Assembly: GCF_023715225.1 (NCBI RefSeq)
Contig: NZ_JAMBNS010000005.1
Coordinates: 124,001-188,000 of the forward strand
From: Robertmurraya korlensis
Lineage (GTDB): Bacteria; Bacillota; Bacilli; Bacillales; Cytobacillaceae
Length of the DNA stretch: 64,000 nucleotides
Direction: 5' to 3'
Shown here: positions 26,741 through 34,785 of the stretch, piece by piece
Numbering within the stretch: the first letter of the stretch is position 1
Layout of the letters: every line of letters begins with the position of its first letter
The notes under the pieces: generated by a model
Databases searched by the model: none
What the model was told of the DNA's origin: nothing
Seen by the model: the letters and a program-made list of their open reading frames with translations, nothing else
Position numbers and translations under genes: made by a program

Positions 26741-27085
26741 ATGTATAAAATCAGTGAATTTGCGGAGATAACAGGATTAAGCAAGGAAACGCTTCGTTAT
26801 TATGCAGAGATGAAGCTGCTAGAACCCGCTTTTATAGATCCAAAAAACAATTATCGTTACTATGATGATGGAAGCATCTTTCTAGCCACTCTCTTATCAA
26901 AGCTTAGGAAATTAGGATTCACGATCCAAGAGATGATTTCCGTGATGGAGGACGAATCTTTTTCGAATCTAGAAGCACTATTAGTCCAAAAGAAAAGAAA
27001 GATACTAAAGCAAATAAACGAACTTCAGTTGCAAGTAGAAGAAATAGATGAATTTTTAGCATCCGGCAAGGAGGAACCCGAGTGA
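26741..27085 (+). CDS. MerR-family transcriptional regulator
   Basis: 114 residues. N-terminal winged helix (YKISEFAEITGLSKETLRYY, about 2-21, then NNYRYYDDGS) and a C-terminal coiled coil (about 75-110) without an effector domain or metal-binding Cys. It probably controls its own operon through the 20-bp-spacer promoter upstream. GGGAGG precedes ATG 26741. Overlaps the SRPBCC gene by 4 nt. Confidence 0.88.
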   Translation: MYKISEFAEITGLSKETLRYYAEMKLLEPAFIDPKNNYRYYDDGSIFLATLLSKLRKLGFTIQEMISVMEDESFSNLEALLVQKKRKILKQINELQLQVEEIDEFLASGKEEPE

Positions 27086-27531
27086 TACAGTGGAAGGAAG
27101 AAGCAGTGATTACTGCCAATATTGAAACGGTATGGAGTCTGTTTTCAGATAAAAACATCAAGAAAATCATGCCGAAAGTAGAAGAACATATCTTAATTGA
27201 AAAATGTGAAACTGAAGCAGGAGCCAAGCATAGACAAACGTATCGCGAAGGCAAAAGACTTGAAACCTATATCGTGGAAACACTCATTTACCAAGACAAG
27301 GAAGCGCAAAAGAAAAAACAAATTCGGTTTGTTTTAGGAAAAGCCTTTGAAGTTACTCTATCTTTTACATTGATAAAGATCGATGAATCCCAGACAAGAT
27401 TGATCTACGAAGGGGAGAACAGAGGGGTCAACTTTGTTGGCAGAGCGATGCTAAAGCTTGCTGGGAAAAAGAGCAATCATGATGTGGTGATGGAGTTTTT
27501 AGATCGGGTGCAGGTGGAGGCGATGAAATAA
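27082..27531 (+). CDS. SRPBCC-family ligand-binding protein
   Basis: 149 residues. The start WKEEAVITANIETVWSLFSD and the ending helix fit the START/AHSA1 (SRPBCC) fold, which binds hydrophobic ligands in a deep pocket. The GTG start at 27082 overlaps the merR stop, so the two are translationally coupled; the SRPBCC protein may bind or process the MerR effector. Ligand unknown. Confidence 0.78.
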   Translation: MIQWKEEAVITANIETVWSLFSDKNIKKIMPKVEEHILIEKCETEAGAKHRQTYREGKRLETYIVETLIYQDKEAQKKKQIRFVLGKAFEVTLSFTLIKIDESQTRLIYEGENRGVNFVGRAMLKLAGKKSNHDVVMEFLDRVQVEAMK

Positions 27532-27582
27532 AGACTACTCATCTTTTCCCATAAACACAAGTGTATAACATTTGTACAACTC

Positions 27583-27615
27583 AACTCCCCTTCTTAAAAG
27601 GGGAGTTTTTTATTT
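27583..27615 (+). terminator. Rho-independent terminator
   Basis: Stem AACTCCCCTT/AAGGGGAGTT then TTTTT after the merR-SRPBCC pair. Confidence 0.85.
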
Positions 27616-27911
27616 TTACAACAGCTCAAATTTTATTTCCCAGATTACTTTCCTTAAATATTATTCGTTATCACTTTCCAATCTACAAAAACATTATACT
27701 CCAATTATCCTGTAGACACTTTGTAAAATGATTGGGCTTACAGTCGTAAAGCAGATTCTATTTGACTCATTTAAAAAAAAGAGAAAAAAGGTCTATTTTA
27801 CCAATTTTGGTATTTTAGACAAAAACCATGTTAGTATACCTAACACGTTGTCTTTATTTTCTGAATTATTAGTTTTACAATGGCTCTGTAGTAAAAACCT
27901 GAAAGGAGTCG
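27616..27911. other. Leader/promoter region of amine oxidase operon
   Basis: About 300 AT-rich bases without a credible gene. The one clear element is the inverted repeat TGTTAG-TATAC-CTAACA at 27829-27845, 67 nt before the amine oxidase start, which could be an operator. A short frame at 27728-27949 has no ribosome-binding site and overlaps the next gene. Confidence 0.45.
27829..27845 (+). promoter_or_regulatory. Inverted repeat, possible operator
   Basis: Perfect 6-bp arms TGTTAG and CTAACA with a 5-nt TATAC centre, in the leader of the amine oxidase-RidA-tat operon. Confidence 0.45.
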
Positions 27912-29540
27912 ATGAAATTGACAGAGAAGCTAGACAAAGTAGTTACTAGAAGAGATTTTTTGAATCACGTAGGTAAAGTTGGTGGAGCGGTCGCTGTCTA
28001 TGGTGCAATGGATTCCTTAGGTTTACTAGGTAACTCCATGTTTGCAAGTGCCGCATCCTTTAATGCTCCAAAAAAGAGTGACCTTGTTATGGCTAACAAA
28101 ATCGGAAAAAAAGTAGTGATCCTAGGAGCTGGGATTGCTGGACTTGCCTCAGCTTATGAATTAAGTAAAGCAGGTTATGATGTCCATATCCTTGAAGCAC
28201 GTGACCGAACGGGAGGCAGAAACTGGACGGTCCGTGGAGGAACAGAAGAAACAGAAATTAATGGAGTAAAACAAGTTTCTAAATTTGATAAAGGGCAATA
28301 CATGAATGCAGGTCCTGCAAGGATTCCTCAGCATCATGTGACCATCGATTATTGTCGTGAACTCGGAGTAGAATTGGAAGCATTCACGAATGTGAATGAA
28401 GCTGCTTATTATTACCAAGAAAATGTGGGTTCACTTTCAAATACAAAAATTCGAAAAAGAGAGATTAAAGCTGACACTCGCGGATATGTAGCTGAACTCC
28501 TTAGCAAAGCTGCCAATCAAACGGCCTTGGATGAAAATCTAACATCTCAAGATATTGAAAGATTAACAGCCTACTTAACTCGCGATGGAGCCTTAAACTC
28601 TAGTAGAAAATATACCGGAACTAGCTATCGTGGATACACCGAACTACCAGGTGCTGGTCTGAATCCAGGTACGGTAGGCACACCTTATAAATTTAGCCAA
28701 ATACTAGAATCTGGGATGATGAATCATATTAGTTCTGAATACTCGTTCGATCAGCAAATGATGGTGTTCCAACCAGTCGGTGGAATGGATAGTATTCCAA
28801 AAGCATTGGAAGCAAAATTACCTGGGAAAATTACATTTGGCACCGAGGTTCAAGAAATTAGACAAACCACTGATGGGGCACGGGTAGTGTACAAAGTAAA
28901 TGGGAAAACAAAAGAAATGACAGGAGATTATTGTATTTGCACAATCCCGTTATCAGTATTAAAAAATATTCCAGCTGATTTCTCTCCTGAGATGATCAAT
29001 GCCATGAAAAACATTAGTTACGCACCAACAGGTAAAATTGGATTTCAATTCAAGAACCGTTTCTGGGAAACAGAAGATCGAATCATGGGTGGTATGACGA
29101 CAACCAATATGGATATTAACCAAATCTGGTATCCGTCATATGGATTCTTGTCACAAAAAGGTGTGGTGATTGGATACTATAATTTTGGACAAGCAGCATT
29201 GGATTTGGGCAATATGACCATTGCTCAACGTGAAAAGCATGCTTTGGCACAGGGGGCAAAAATACATAAGTCCTATACGAGTGAGTTTGAAAACTCGTTC
29301 TCGGTTGCATGGCATAAAATCAAATACAATGAGGGAGGTTGGGTATCCTACACCGCCTCAGATCGCCAAAATTACTATCCAATCCTAAATCAACCACAAG
29401 GACGAATTTATTTAGCGGGTGAGCATCTAAGCTATTTAACAGCATGGATGGCAGGAGCCTTTGAGTCAGCAAGAGTCGCTGTTACTCAAATTCATGAAAG
29501 AACACTAAAAGAAAGTGATTCAAAAGTAAAAGCTGGTTAA
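27912..29540 (+). CDS. Tat-exported flavin monoamine/L-amino acid oxidase
   Basis: 542 residues. A twin-arginine signal (VTRRDFLNHVG then a hydrophobic stretch, about 11-47) directs folded export. The FAD-binding Rossmann segment VVILGAGIAGLASAYELSKA with the downstream EARDRTGGR follows at about 68-103; the C-terminal FAD segment is IYLAGEHLSYLTAWMAGAFESA (broken here). It should oxidise amines or amino acids to imines with release of H2O2 outside the membrane. AAAGGAG precedes ATG 27912 by only 3 nt; TTG 27918 is an alternative. The next genes encode a secreted RidA protein, TatA and TatC. Confidence 0.87.
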   Translation: MKLTEKLDKVVTRRDFLNHVGKVGGAVAVYGAMDSLGLLGNSMFASAASFNAPKKSDLVMANKIGKKVVILGAGIAGLASAYELSKAGYDVHILEARDRTGGRNWTVRGGTEETEINGVKQVSKFDKGQYMNAGPARIPQHHVTIDYCRELGVELEAFTNVNEAAYYYQENVGSLSNTKIRKREIKADTRGYVAELLSKAANQTALDENLTSQDIERLTAYLTRDGALNSSRKYTGTSYRGYTELPGAGLNPGTVGTPYKFSQILESGMMNHISSEYSFDQQMMVFQPVGGMDSIPKALEAKLPGKITFGTEVQEIRQTTDGARVVYKVNGKTKEMTGDYCICTIPLSVLKNIPADFSPEMINAMKNISYAPTGKIGFQFKNRFWETEDRIMGGMTTTNMDINQIWYPSYGFLSQKGVVIGYYNFGQAALDLGNMTIAQREKHALAQGAKIHKSYTSEFENSFSVAWHKIKYNEGGWVSYTASDRQNYYPILNQPQGRIYLAGEHLSYLTAWMAGAFESARVAVTQIHERTLKESDSKVKAG

Positions 29541-29568
29541 TAAAAAGAGAGAAAAGGAGATGAAATTT

Positions 29569-30099
29569 ATGAAACTATCAAAATCTAAATCTGTAGTAGC
29601 ATCTATTGTATTTGGGACAAGCCTAATGGTAGGGGCGTATGCATTTGCTGGCTCTGAAAAGGCTGATTTAAAAACCGATAAGGTCGCATTCTTTGGAACT
29701 CCTACTTCATCTATATCTAGTTCTGTTTCCATTCCTAGTCAATACAATCAGCTTTGGATCAGTGGGACAGTTCCTCCGGTATTAAACCGAAATGGTTCCA
29801 CACTTTATGAAAGATACGGTGACACAGAAACTCAGGCAATTGGAATTTTTAACAATCTAAAGTCTCAATTAGAATCCAAAGGGCTTTCACTTAAAGATGT
29901 CACCTACCTGCGTGTGTACATTACACCTGATGCAAACAAAGGAAATACCCAAGATTATCAAGGCTTTTTCAATGCATATGCTAAATTCTTTAACACAGAA
30001 GACAATCCAGTGAAAACCGCACGTTCTACGGTAGGAGTAGACAGTCTCGTAAACTCTGATTGGTTAATCGAAATTGAAGCGTTCGTCGCTTATAAGTAA
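29569..30099 (+). CDS. Secreted RidA-family enamine/imine deaminase
   Basis: 176 residues. A Sec-type signal peptide ([22 protein letters not shown], broken here) precedes a RidA/YjgF domain (about 50-175). The conserved Arg that holds the substrate carboxylate (TARSTVGV) and the Glu in LIEIEAF are present. RidA hydrolyses reactive imines and enamines to carbonyl plus ammonia, which are just the products of an amine oxidase. ATG 29569 lies 9 nt after AAGGAG; ATG 29560 is too close. Starts 28 nt after the oxidase gene. Confidence 0.85.
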   Translation: MKLSKSKSVVASIVFGTSLMVGAYAFAGSEKADLKTDKVAFFGTPTSSISSSVSIPSQYNQLWISGTVPPVLNRNGSTLYERYGDTETQAIGIFNNLKSQLESKGLSLKDVTYLRVYITPDANKGNTQDYQGFFNAYAKFFNTEDNPVKTARSTVGVDSLVNSDWLIEIEAFVAYK

Positions 30100-30116
30100 A
30101 GAAAGGGGGAATTTAT

Positions 30117-30305
30117 GTGTTACAAAATATTGGAGTACCAGGCTTAATCTTGATTTTAGTCATAGCGCTTGTCATCTTCGGACCCTCAAAGCTACCGGAA
30201 ATTGGACGTGCATTTGGTAGAACACTTACTGAGTTTAAAAATTCAACAAGAGAATTAGTAGCTGGAGATTCAGAAGAACAAAAGGCAAAAGAACTTAATC
30301 ATTAA
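30117..30305 (+). CDS. tatA: Twin-arginine translocase subunit TatA
   Basis: 62 residues: a short N-terminal extracytoplasmic stretch, one membrane helix (about 8-21), the [14 protein letters not shown] hinge and amphipathic helix, and an acidic tail. It forms the translocation patch for folded proteins. GTG 30117 has GGGGGA 6 nt upstream. Seventeen nt after the secreted RidA gene; the linked TatC and RR-signal oxidase indicate a dedicated Tat pathway, as with phoD-tatAdCd in B. subtilis. Confidence 0.93.
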   Translation: MLQNIGVPGLILILVIALVIFGPSKLPEIGRAFGRTLTEFKNSTRELVAGDSEEQKAKELNH

Positions 30306-30313
30306 TGAGAGGG

Positions 30314-30341
30314 GAAGATGTAAACACTTGTTTGCATCTTC
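30314..30341 (+). promoter_or_regulatory. Hairpin between tatA and tatC
   Basis: 12-bp stem GAAGATGTAAAC/GTTTGCATCTTC with one G-U pair and a 4-nt loop, followed by a weakly T-rich stretch. It may attenuate readthrough or stabilise the upstream mRNA, giving more TatA than TatC. Confidence 0.5.
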
Positions 30342-30366
30342 TTACCTTTAAAAGGGATGTGGGTGA

Positions 30367-31095
30367 ATGGAAGCAAATAAAATGCCTATGTTAGAACATG
30401 CAGAAGAATTTAGGAAAAGGCTCATCTACGTGCTAGTGTCTTTTGTGATCCTTTTATTTTTAGGATTTATTTTTGTGGATCGTATCTATGATTGGATTGT
30501 TCACTCCGCTGAACAACCACTTACAGTTTTAGGACCTAGTGATATTATGTGGATTTACTTTGTTTTAGCAGGATCCTTCGCTCTTGTTTTTACAACACCA
30601 GTTGCAGTGTATCATTGTTGGAGGTTTGTTTCTCCTGGATTACAAACATCCGAAAAAAAAGCCTTATATATCTTCTTTCCGGTATTAATCATCTTCTTTG
30701 TTATGGGACTATGCTTTGGTTATTACATCTTATTCCCAAGTGTTCTGACGTTTCTTACCCATTTAGCAGGTGATCATTTACATACGATGTACACGGCTGA
30801 AAAATACTTTAAGTTTTTATTGAACTTGACACTACCAATTGGATTTTTGTTTGAAATGCCGATTCTTATTATGTTACTAACACGACTGGGCATTATTAAT
30901 CCAATGTTATTGGCAAAAACTCGAAAAATAGCTTACTTCATTTTAATGATTTTATCAACATTGGTTACTCCACCAGATTTTATTTCAACGATTATCGTTT
31001 TTCTTCCACTAGTGACACTATATGAGTTAGGAATAAGTGTTTCAAAATATATGTACCGTAAAAATGAAAGAGTCCTTTTTGAAGAGGCAAGTTAA
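30367..31095 (+). CDS. tatC: Twin-arginine translocase subunit TatC
   Basis: 242 residues with six membrane segments. LEHAEEFRKRLIY near the N-terminus and the FEMPILIMLLTRLGII segment are TatC signatures. TatC recognises the RR signal peptide of the substrate, here presumably the amine oxidase four genes upstream in the same unit. ATG 30367, 61 nt after tatA, followed by a terminator. Confidence 0.95.
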   Translation: MEANKMPMLEHAEEFRKRLIYVLVSFVILLFLGFIFVDRIYDWIVHSAEQPLTVLGPSDIMWIYFVLAGSFALVFTTPVAVYHCWRFVSPGLQTSEKKALYIFFPVLIIFFVMGLCFGYYILFPSVLTFLTHLAGDHLHTMYTAEKYFKFLLNLTLPIGFLFEMPILIMLLTRLGIINPMLLAKTRKIAYFILMILSTLVTPPDFISTIIVFLPLVTLYELGISVSKYMYRKNERVLFEEAS

Positions 31096-31100
31096 CAAAG

Positions 31101-31128
31101 ATGCCTGGTATTTGCCAGGCATTTTTAA
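31101..31128 (+). terminator. Rho-independent terminator
   Basis: Stem ATGCCTGG/CCAGGCAT then TTTTT; it ends the oxidase-RidA-tatAC operon. Confidence 0.85.
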
Positions 31129-31180
31129 TTGTATTTATTAATAAATCTTGCCAAAAAGAATAGGGTTATGTATGATATAA

Positions 31181-31199
31181 ATCAGAATCATTACGTTTT
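31181..31199 (+). promoter_or_regulatory. Zur-box-like site 1
   Basis: ATCAGAATCATTACGTTTT contains one perfect ATTACG half and a diverged other half of the Bacillus Zur operator (TCGTAAT-N-ATTACGA). Confidence 0.4.
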
Positions 31200-31244
31200 A
31201 CTTGATGTTTAGATACAAAAATAATTAGGTTCTTTATACAACTT

Positions 31245-31264
31245 AAATCGTAACGATTTCGATT
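31245..31264 (+). promoter_or_regulatory. Zur-box-like site 2
   Basis: TCGTAAC-G-ATTTCGA at 31248-31262 has the 7-1-7 symmetry of the Bacillus Zur operator with two mismatches, 25 nt before the CobW/ZagA start. B. subtilis yciC (zagA) also carries two Zur boxes. Confidence 0.6.
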
Positions 31265-31287
31265 AACTTACATAGGAGTGGATAAAA

Positions 31288-32472
31288 TTGAACAAAAATA
31301 AAATCCCTGTAACTGTACTTAGCGGGTATTTAGGTGCTGGAAAAACAACTCTCTTAAATCACATTCTGATGAACCGTGAAAATAAAAAAATTGCCGTCAT
31401 CGTAAATGACATGAGTGAAGTAAATATCGATGCCTCTTTAGTGAAAAAAGGAGGATTTTCACAAACAGAAGAAAAACTAGTGGAACTTCAAAATGGTTGT
31501 ATCTGCTGTACGTTACGAGAGGACTTAATGATTGAAGTAGAAAAGTTGGTTCAAGCAGGAAACATTGATTACATAGTGATTGAATCTTCAGGGATATCTG
31601 AACCGATCCCTGTTGCTCAAACCTTTACGTATGTGGATGATGATTTAGGGATTAACTTAAGTGAACAAACAACCCTTGATACGATGGTAACAGTAGTTGA
31701 TGCGAATCGGTTTTGGCATGACTTCTCTTCTGGAGACAGCTTATTGGACCGAAAGCAGGGAACAGATGAGATGGATACAAGAGAAGTAGTGGACTTATTA
31801 ATTGATCAAATTGAGTTTGCCAATGTTCTGGTTTTAAATAAAGTAGATTTGATCGATTCAGAAAGTGTAATGGAATTAAAAGCCGTCCTTCATAAATTGA
31901 ATCCAGATGCAACAATCGTAGAAAGTTCACACTCCCGCATTCCGCTCGATACTATTTTAGGCACGGGTAAGTTTGATTTTGAAGAAGCTAGTCAAGGCGC
32001 AGGGTGGATTAAGGAATTGAATGAGGAACATACACCTGAAACAGAAGAATACGGAATATCTTCCTTTGTCTACCGAAGAAAACGACCTTTTCATCCGGAG
32101 CGCTGGAATCAATGGTTAGAAAATTGGCCAGAAGATGTAGTTCGAGCAAAAGGATTCTTCTGGCTCGCCACACGAAATGATATGACCGGACTCCTGTCCC
32201 AAGCTGGACCATCCATTATCATCCAAGGTGCCGGAGAATGGATTGCCTCCTATCCAAAACAGGAAATCGAGCAAATTCTAAAAGAGGAGCCAGAAATACT
32301 TGAACGATGGGACGAGGAATATGGTGACCGAATGACAGAGCTTGTTCTAATAGGTGTGGATATGAATCAAAAGGAAATAGAAACAACTCTTAATGACTGC
32401 TTACTAACTGACGAGGAAATGAAAACCGATTGGTCAAAACTGCCCGACCCAATTCCTGCGTTTTCGTTTTAA
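31288..32472 (+). CDS. zagA: CobW-family GTPase, zinc metallochaperone ZagA/YciC-like
   Basis: 394 residues. G3E GTPase domain with Walker [11 protein letters not shown] (12-21), the metal-binding CICC motif (about 72-75), the [10 protein letters not shown] segment and NKVD, then a CobW C-terminal domain (about 265-390). In B. subtilis ZagA delivers zinc to folate enzyme FolE under zinc limitation. Two Zur-like operators upstream fit this reading rather than a cobalamin role. TTG 31288 follows GGAG. Confidence 0.87.
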   Translation: MNKNKIPVTVLSGYLGAGKTTLLNHILMNRENKKIAVIVNDMSEVNIDASLVKKGGFSQTEEKLVELQNGCICCTLREDLMIEVEKLVQAGNIDYIVIESSGISEPIPVAQTFTYVDDDLGINLSEQTTLDTMVTVVDANRFWHDFSSGDSLLDRKQGTDEMDTREVVDLLIDQIEFANVLVLNKVDLIDSESVMELKAVLHKLNPDATIVESSHSRIPLDTILGTGKFDFEEASQGAGWIKELNEEHTPETEEYGISSFVYRRKRPFHPERWNQWLENWPEDVVRAKGFFWLATRNDMTGLLSQAGPSIIIQGAGEWIASYPKQEIEQILKEEPEILERWDEEYGDRMTELVLIGVDMNQKEIETTLNDCLLTDEEMKTDWSKLPDPIPAFSF

Positions 32473-32578
32473 GTATCAAAAAACGTAACATTTTTCACAG
32501 AATCCAACAAACATTTCCTTTACAGTAAATAAAAATCAGAACAGTTTGAAAAAAAGAAACTGTAAAGGAGGAGTTCCG

Positions 32579-32932
32579 ATGAAAAGAACACATTTGCCGC
32601 TGGTTTATTCATGCTCAGGCTGTTCTTCTGCCGCACAAACAGCAAACTTGATTGCAATCAAAATGGATCGGGAGGACATTGCCGAAATGTCATGCATTGC
32701 TGGAGTTGGGGGAGATGTAAAACCTCTTGTAAAAACGGCAAAATCGGGGAGACCGATCATCGCTATTGATGGCTGTCCGTTAGCTTGTACGAAAAACTGT
32801 CTAGCAAGGCACGAGGTCGAACCAACCCATCATTTTGACCTTTCCAATTTTAATGTGGTAAAGAAAAAAGGGGAAGACCCAGACTTAGATGTGTTTATGA
32901 CGACGTATGAGAGAATAAGAGAGCTCATTTAA
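32579..32932 (+). CDS. DGC-domain putative zinc-binding protein
   Basis: 117 residues. The conserved IDGCPLACTKNCLA segment (about 65-78) gives the Asp-Gly-Cys name to the domain; further Cys lie in YSCSGCSSAAQ near the N-terminus and MSCIAGVGG. Such proteins are thought to bind zinc. It follows the ZagA-like gene by 106 nt with no terminator between, so it may share Zur control. Start 32579 has AAAGGAGGAG. A 7-bp inverted repeat (ACAGTTT/AAACTGT, 32541-32563) lies in its leader. Confidence 0.8.
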   Translation: MKRTHLPLVYSCSGCSSAAQTANLIAIKMDREDIAEMSCIAGVGGDVKPLVKTAKSGRPIIAIDGCPLACTKNCLARHEVEPTHHFDLSNFNVVKKKGEDPDLDVFMTTYERIRELI

Positions 32933-32937
32933 TTAGG

Positions 32938-32972
32938 AAAGGATATGTTCGCCTAGAACATATCCTTTTTAT
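32938..32972. terminator. Bidirectional terminator
   Basis: 13-bp perfect stem AAAGGATATGTTC/GAACATATCCTTT with T-run. Confidence 0.88.
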
Positions 32973-33473
32973 CTAGATTGATAAACGAAATGCTTTCACT
33001 ATAATACCATCATTAGCTGGCTCAAAGTCGTATTGTGGCAGACGTTCAAAACCAAAATGTTCATACAGTTTGATCGCATTTGTCATAAATTCACCTGTAT
33101 GTAATCCTATTGCCTGGTAACCCTTGGCCTTAGATCGTTGAATGCACTCCTTTATTAATGCAGATGCAATTCCTTTTCCTCTGAATTCATCAGCAACAGC
33201 CAAGACACGAATTTCAGGGTGATCCAGTTCGTCAACCATCCCTTCATACGCATCCGTTTTAGCTGGAAAAAGTGCCACACTGCCAACGATTGTGCCTTCT
33301 ACTTCTGCCACAAGGAGCTCCACACCCGGCTGACTGTCGGCATCTGAAGAGATCGCTTTTTTTAGTGCCTCCCAATGTGTATTCGGAATTTTCCTCGCAT
33401 GCTCGGAATATGCATTCACACGTTGTTCCCGTATAAAAGGAATTTCTGTCTCTTTTGCCTCACGAATAATCAT
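32973..33473 (-). CDS. GNAT-family N-acetyltransferase
   Basis: 166 residues. Acetyl-CoA binding motif A is VLAVADEFRGKGIASALI (about 92-109); motif B is LYEHFGFERL. Acceptor unknown. It starts 4 nt after the stop of the glutathione-transferase-like gene, so the two are probably one operon. Confidence 0.85.
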   Translation of the reverse strand: MIIREAKETEIPFIREQRVNAYSEHARKIPNTHWEALKKAISSDADSQPGVELLVAEVEGTIVGSVALFPAKTDAYEGMVDELDHPEIRVLAVADEFRGKGIASALIKECIQRSKAKGYQAIGLHTGEFMTNAIKLYEHFGFERLPQYDFEPANDGIIVKAFRLSI

Positions 33474-33477
33474 AAAT

Positions 33478-34476
33478 TTACTCCTCCAACTTCCTTAAAA
33501 ATTTGTCCGGATGATTACTTAGTAAATGACGATTATGCTCACTGTTCCATCCTGACAAATCAGGTCCTTTTGGAAGGATTTTTACGGATATGTTGTCTGG
33601 ATCAATGGTGATAGATGTGTGATAGTGTTTCTTAATAGCATCGAAGTCTGTGGTATCACCAAATCCAGGAGTCTGATATAAATCGCGAGCATAACCCCAT
33701 AGATTCTCATATTGACTAATAAGCTGACGGTTGGTATTAAAGCGATTATAGTATGCTGCATCAAATCTGACTAATGTAGCAAAAAGACGAACATCTGAAT
33801 CCGTGATATAGTCCCCAAATAAAAAACGGTTTTTGGATAAATGATCCTCAAACTCGTCGAGACGAGCAAACAACGTATCAAATGCCTGTTCATATGCTTC
33901 CTGCGATTTCGCAAATCCGCATTTGTACACACCGTTATTTATATCGTTAAAAATAATTGTGTTTAAATCATCTATCTCAGTTTGTAGATGCTCAGGGTAC
34001 AGAATAGGAGCATTAGCTTTATGAAAGGGAGCCCAAACGGTTTCCAAGTAATTTGTTAGTTTAAAATAGTCATTGTTAACGGCTTTATGATCTTTTATAT
34101 CCACCATAACGGGAACGGTTGGTCGGCCAGAATACCCCGGATCAGTTTTTGTATAGATTTCACTCATGTACCGTATACCGAGAATCGGATCTACACCCTC
34201 CTTATCTAGAGAAAACTCCCAATCAACATGAGGGAGGTGGGGACGAATTGGACTCACGGTCCCTAAACTGATTACATCCTCTAACCCTAACAAACTACGA
34301 ACAATAATAGAGCGATGTGCCCAAGGACAAGCTTGAGACCATAACAATCGGTAGCGCCCAGACTCAATCCGCAATTCTCCGGGACCGTCACCAAAAGGAG
34401 TTGAAAATCGATTACTTTGTCTTTTGAAAGATCCATCTTTATTAAACTCTTTATTAGCAAGCTTTCCCTCCTGCAT
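33478..34476 (-). CDS. Xi-class glutathione transferase (glutathionyl-hydroquinone reductase type)
   Basis: 332 residues. Thioredoxin-like N-terminal domain with the CPWAH active-site motif (Cys50) and an all-helical C-terminal domain (about 170-310). This is the ECM4/YqjG class, which removes a thiol from glutathionyl-hydroquinones. Bacillaceae use bacillithiol instead of glutathione, so the natural thiol may differ. Ribosome-binding site near AGGGTTG. Operon with the GNAT gene. Confidence 0.85.
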   Translation of the reverse strand: MQEGKLANKEFNKDGSFKRQSNRFSTPFGDGPGELRIESGRYRLLWSQACPWAHRSIIVRSLLGLEDVISLGTVSPIRPHLPHVDWEFSLDKEGVDPILGIRYMSEIYTKTDPGYSGRPTVPVMVDIKDHKAVNNDYFKLTNYLETVWAPFHKANAPILYPEHLQTEIDDLNTIIFNDINNGVYKCGFAKSQEAYEQAFDTLFARLDEFEDHLSKNRFLFGDYITDSDVRLFATLVRFDAAYYNRFNTNRQLISQYENLWGYARDLYQTPGFGDTTDFDAIKKHYHTSITIDPDNISVKILPKGPDLSGWNSEHNRHLLSNHPDKFLRKLEE

Positions 34477-34785
34477 TGTATCAACCCTCTCAGCAAATTG
34501 AAAAAATACTCTGAATTTGAGACTTTAATCAAATTTTAGTCTCTTTCTATTTGGGTCGTCAATTTTAAAGCATTTTATAAGTAGAAAAGGGGAAAATACG
34601 TTTATTTATACTCTCCGTATCAATTTGTAACCGCATACAAAATCTTAATAAATATAATCCCAAAATTATTATATATTTCAAAGACCGAAACAATTTACTT
34701 TAGCAATGCAATGTTATAGAATGGTAAAGTTACAAACTTAGGAAATTATGAATCTTCATATTAAAAAACGAAAGGCGAGAGGAAC
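34477..34785. other. Divergent intergenic region
   Basis: 309 AT-rich bases between the transferase and MFS genes. A likely sigma-A promoter for the MFS gene is TTTACT (34694-34699), 17 nt, TAGAAT (34717-34722). No gene or repeat recognised. Confidence 0.45.

Noticed and set aside
27728-27949. 73-codon plus-strand frame before the amine oxidase
   Set aside because: No ribosome-binding site, overlaps the true start, and has no family resemblance.
31288-32472. CobW-like gene as part of cobalamin synthesis
   Set aside because: It is 4 kb from the cobalamin operon, has no B12 riboswitch, and carries Zur-like boxes, so a zinc role fits better.
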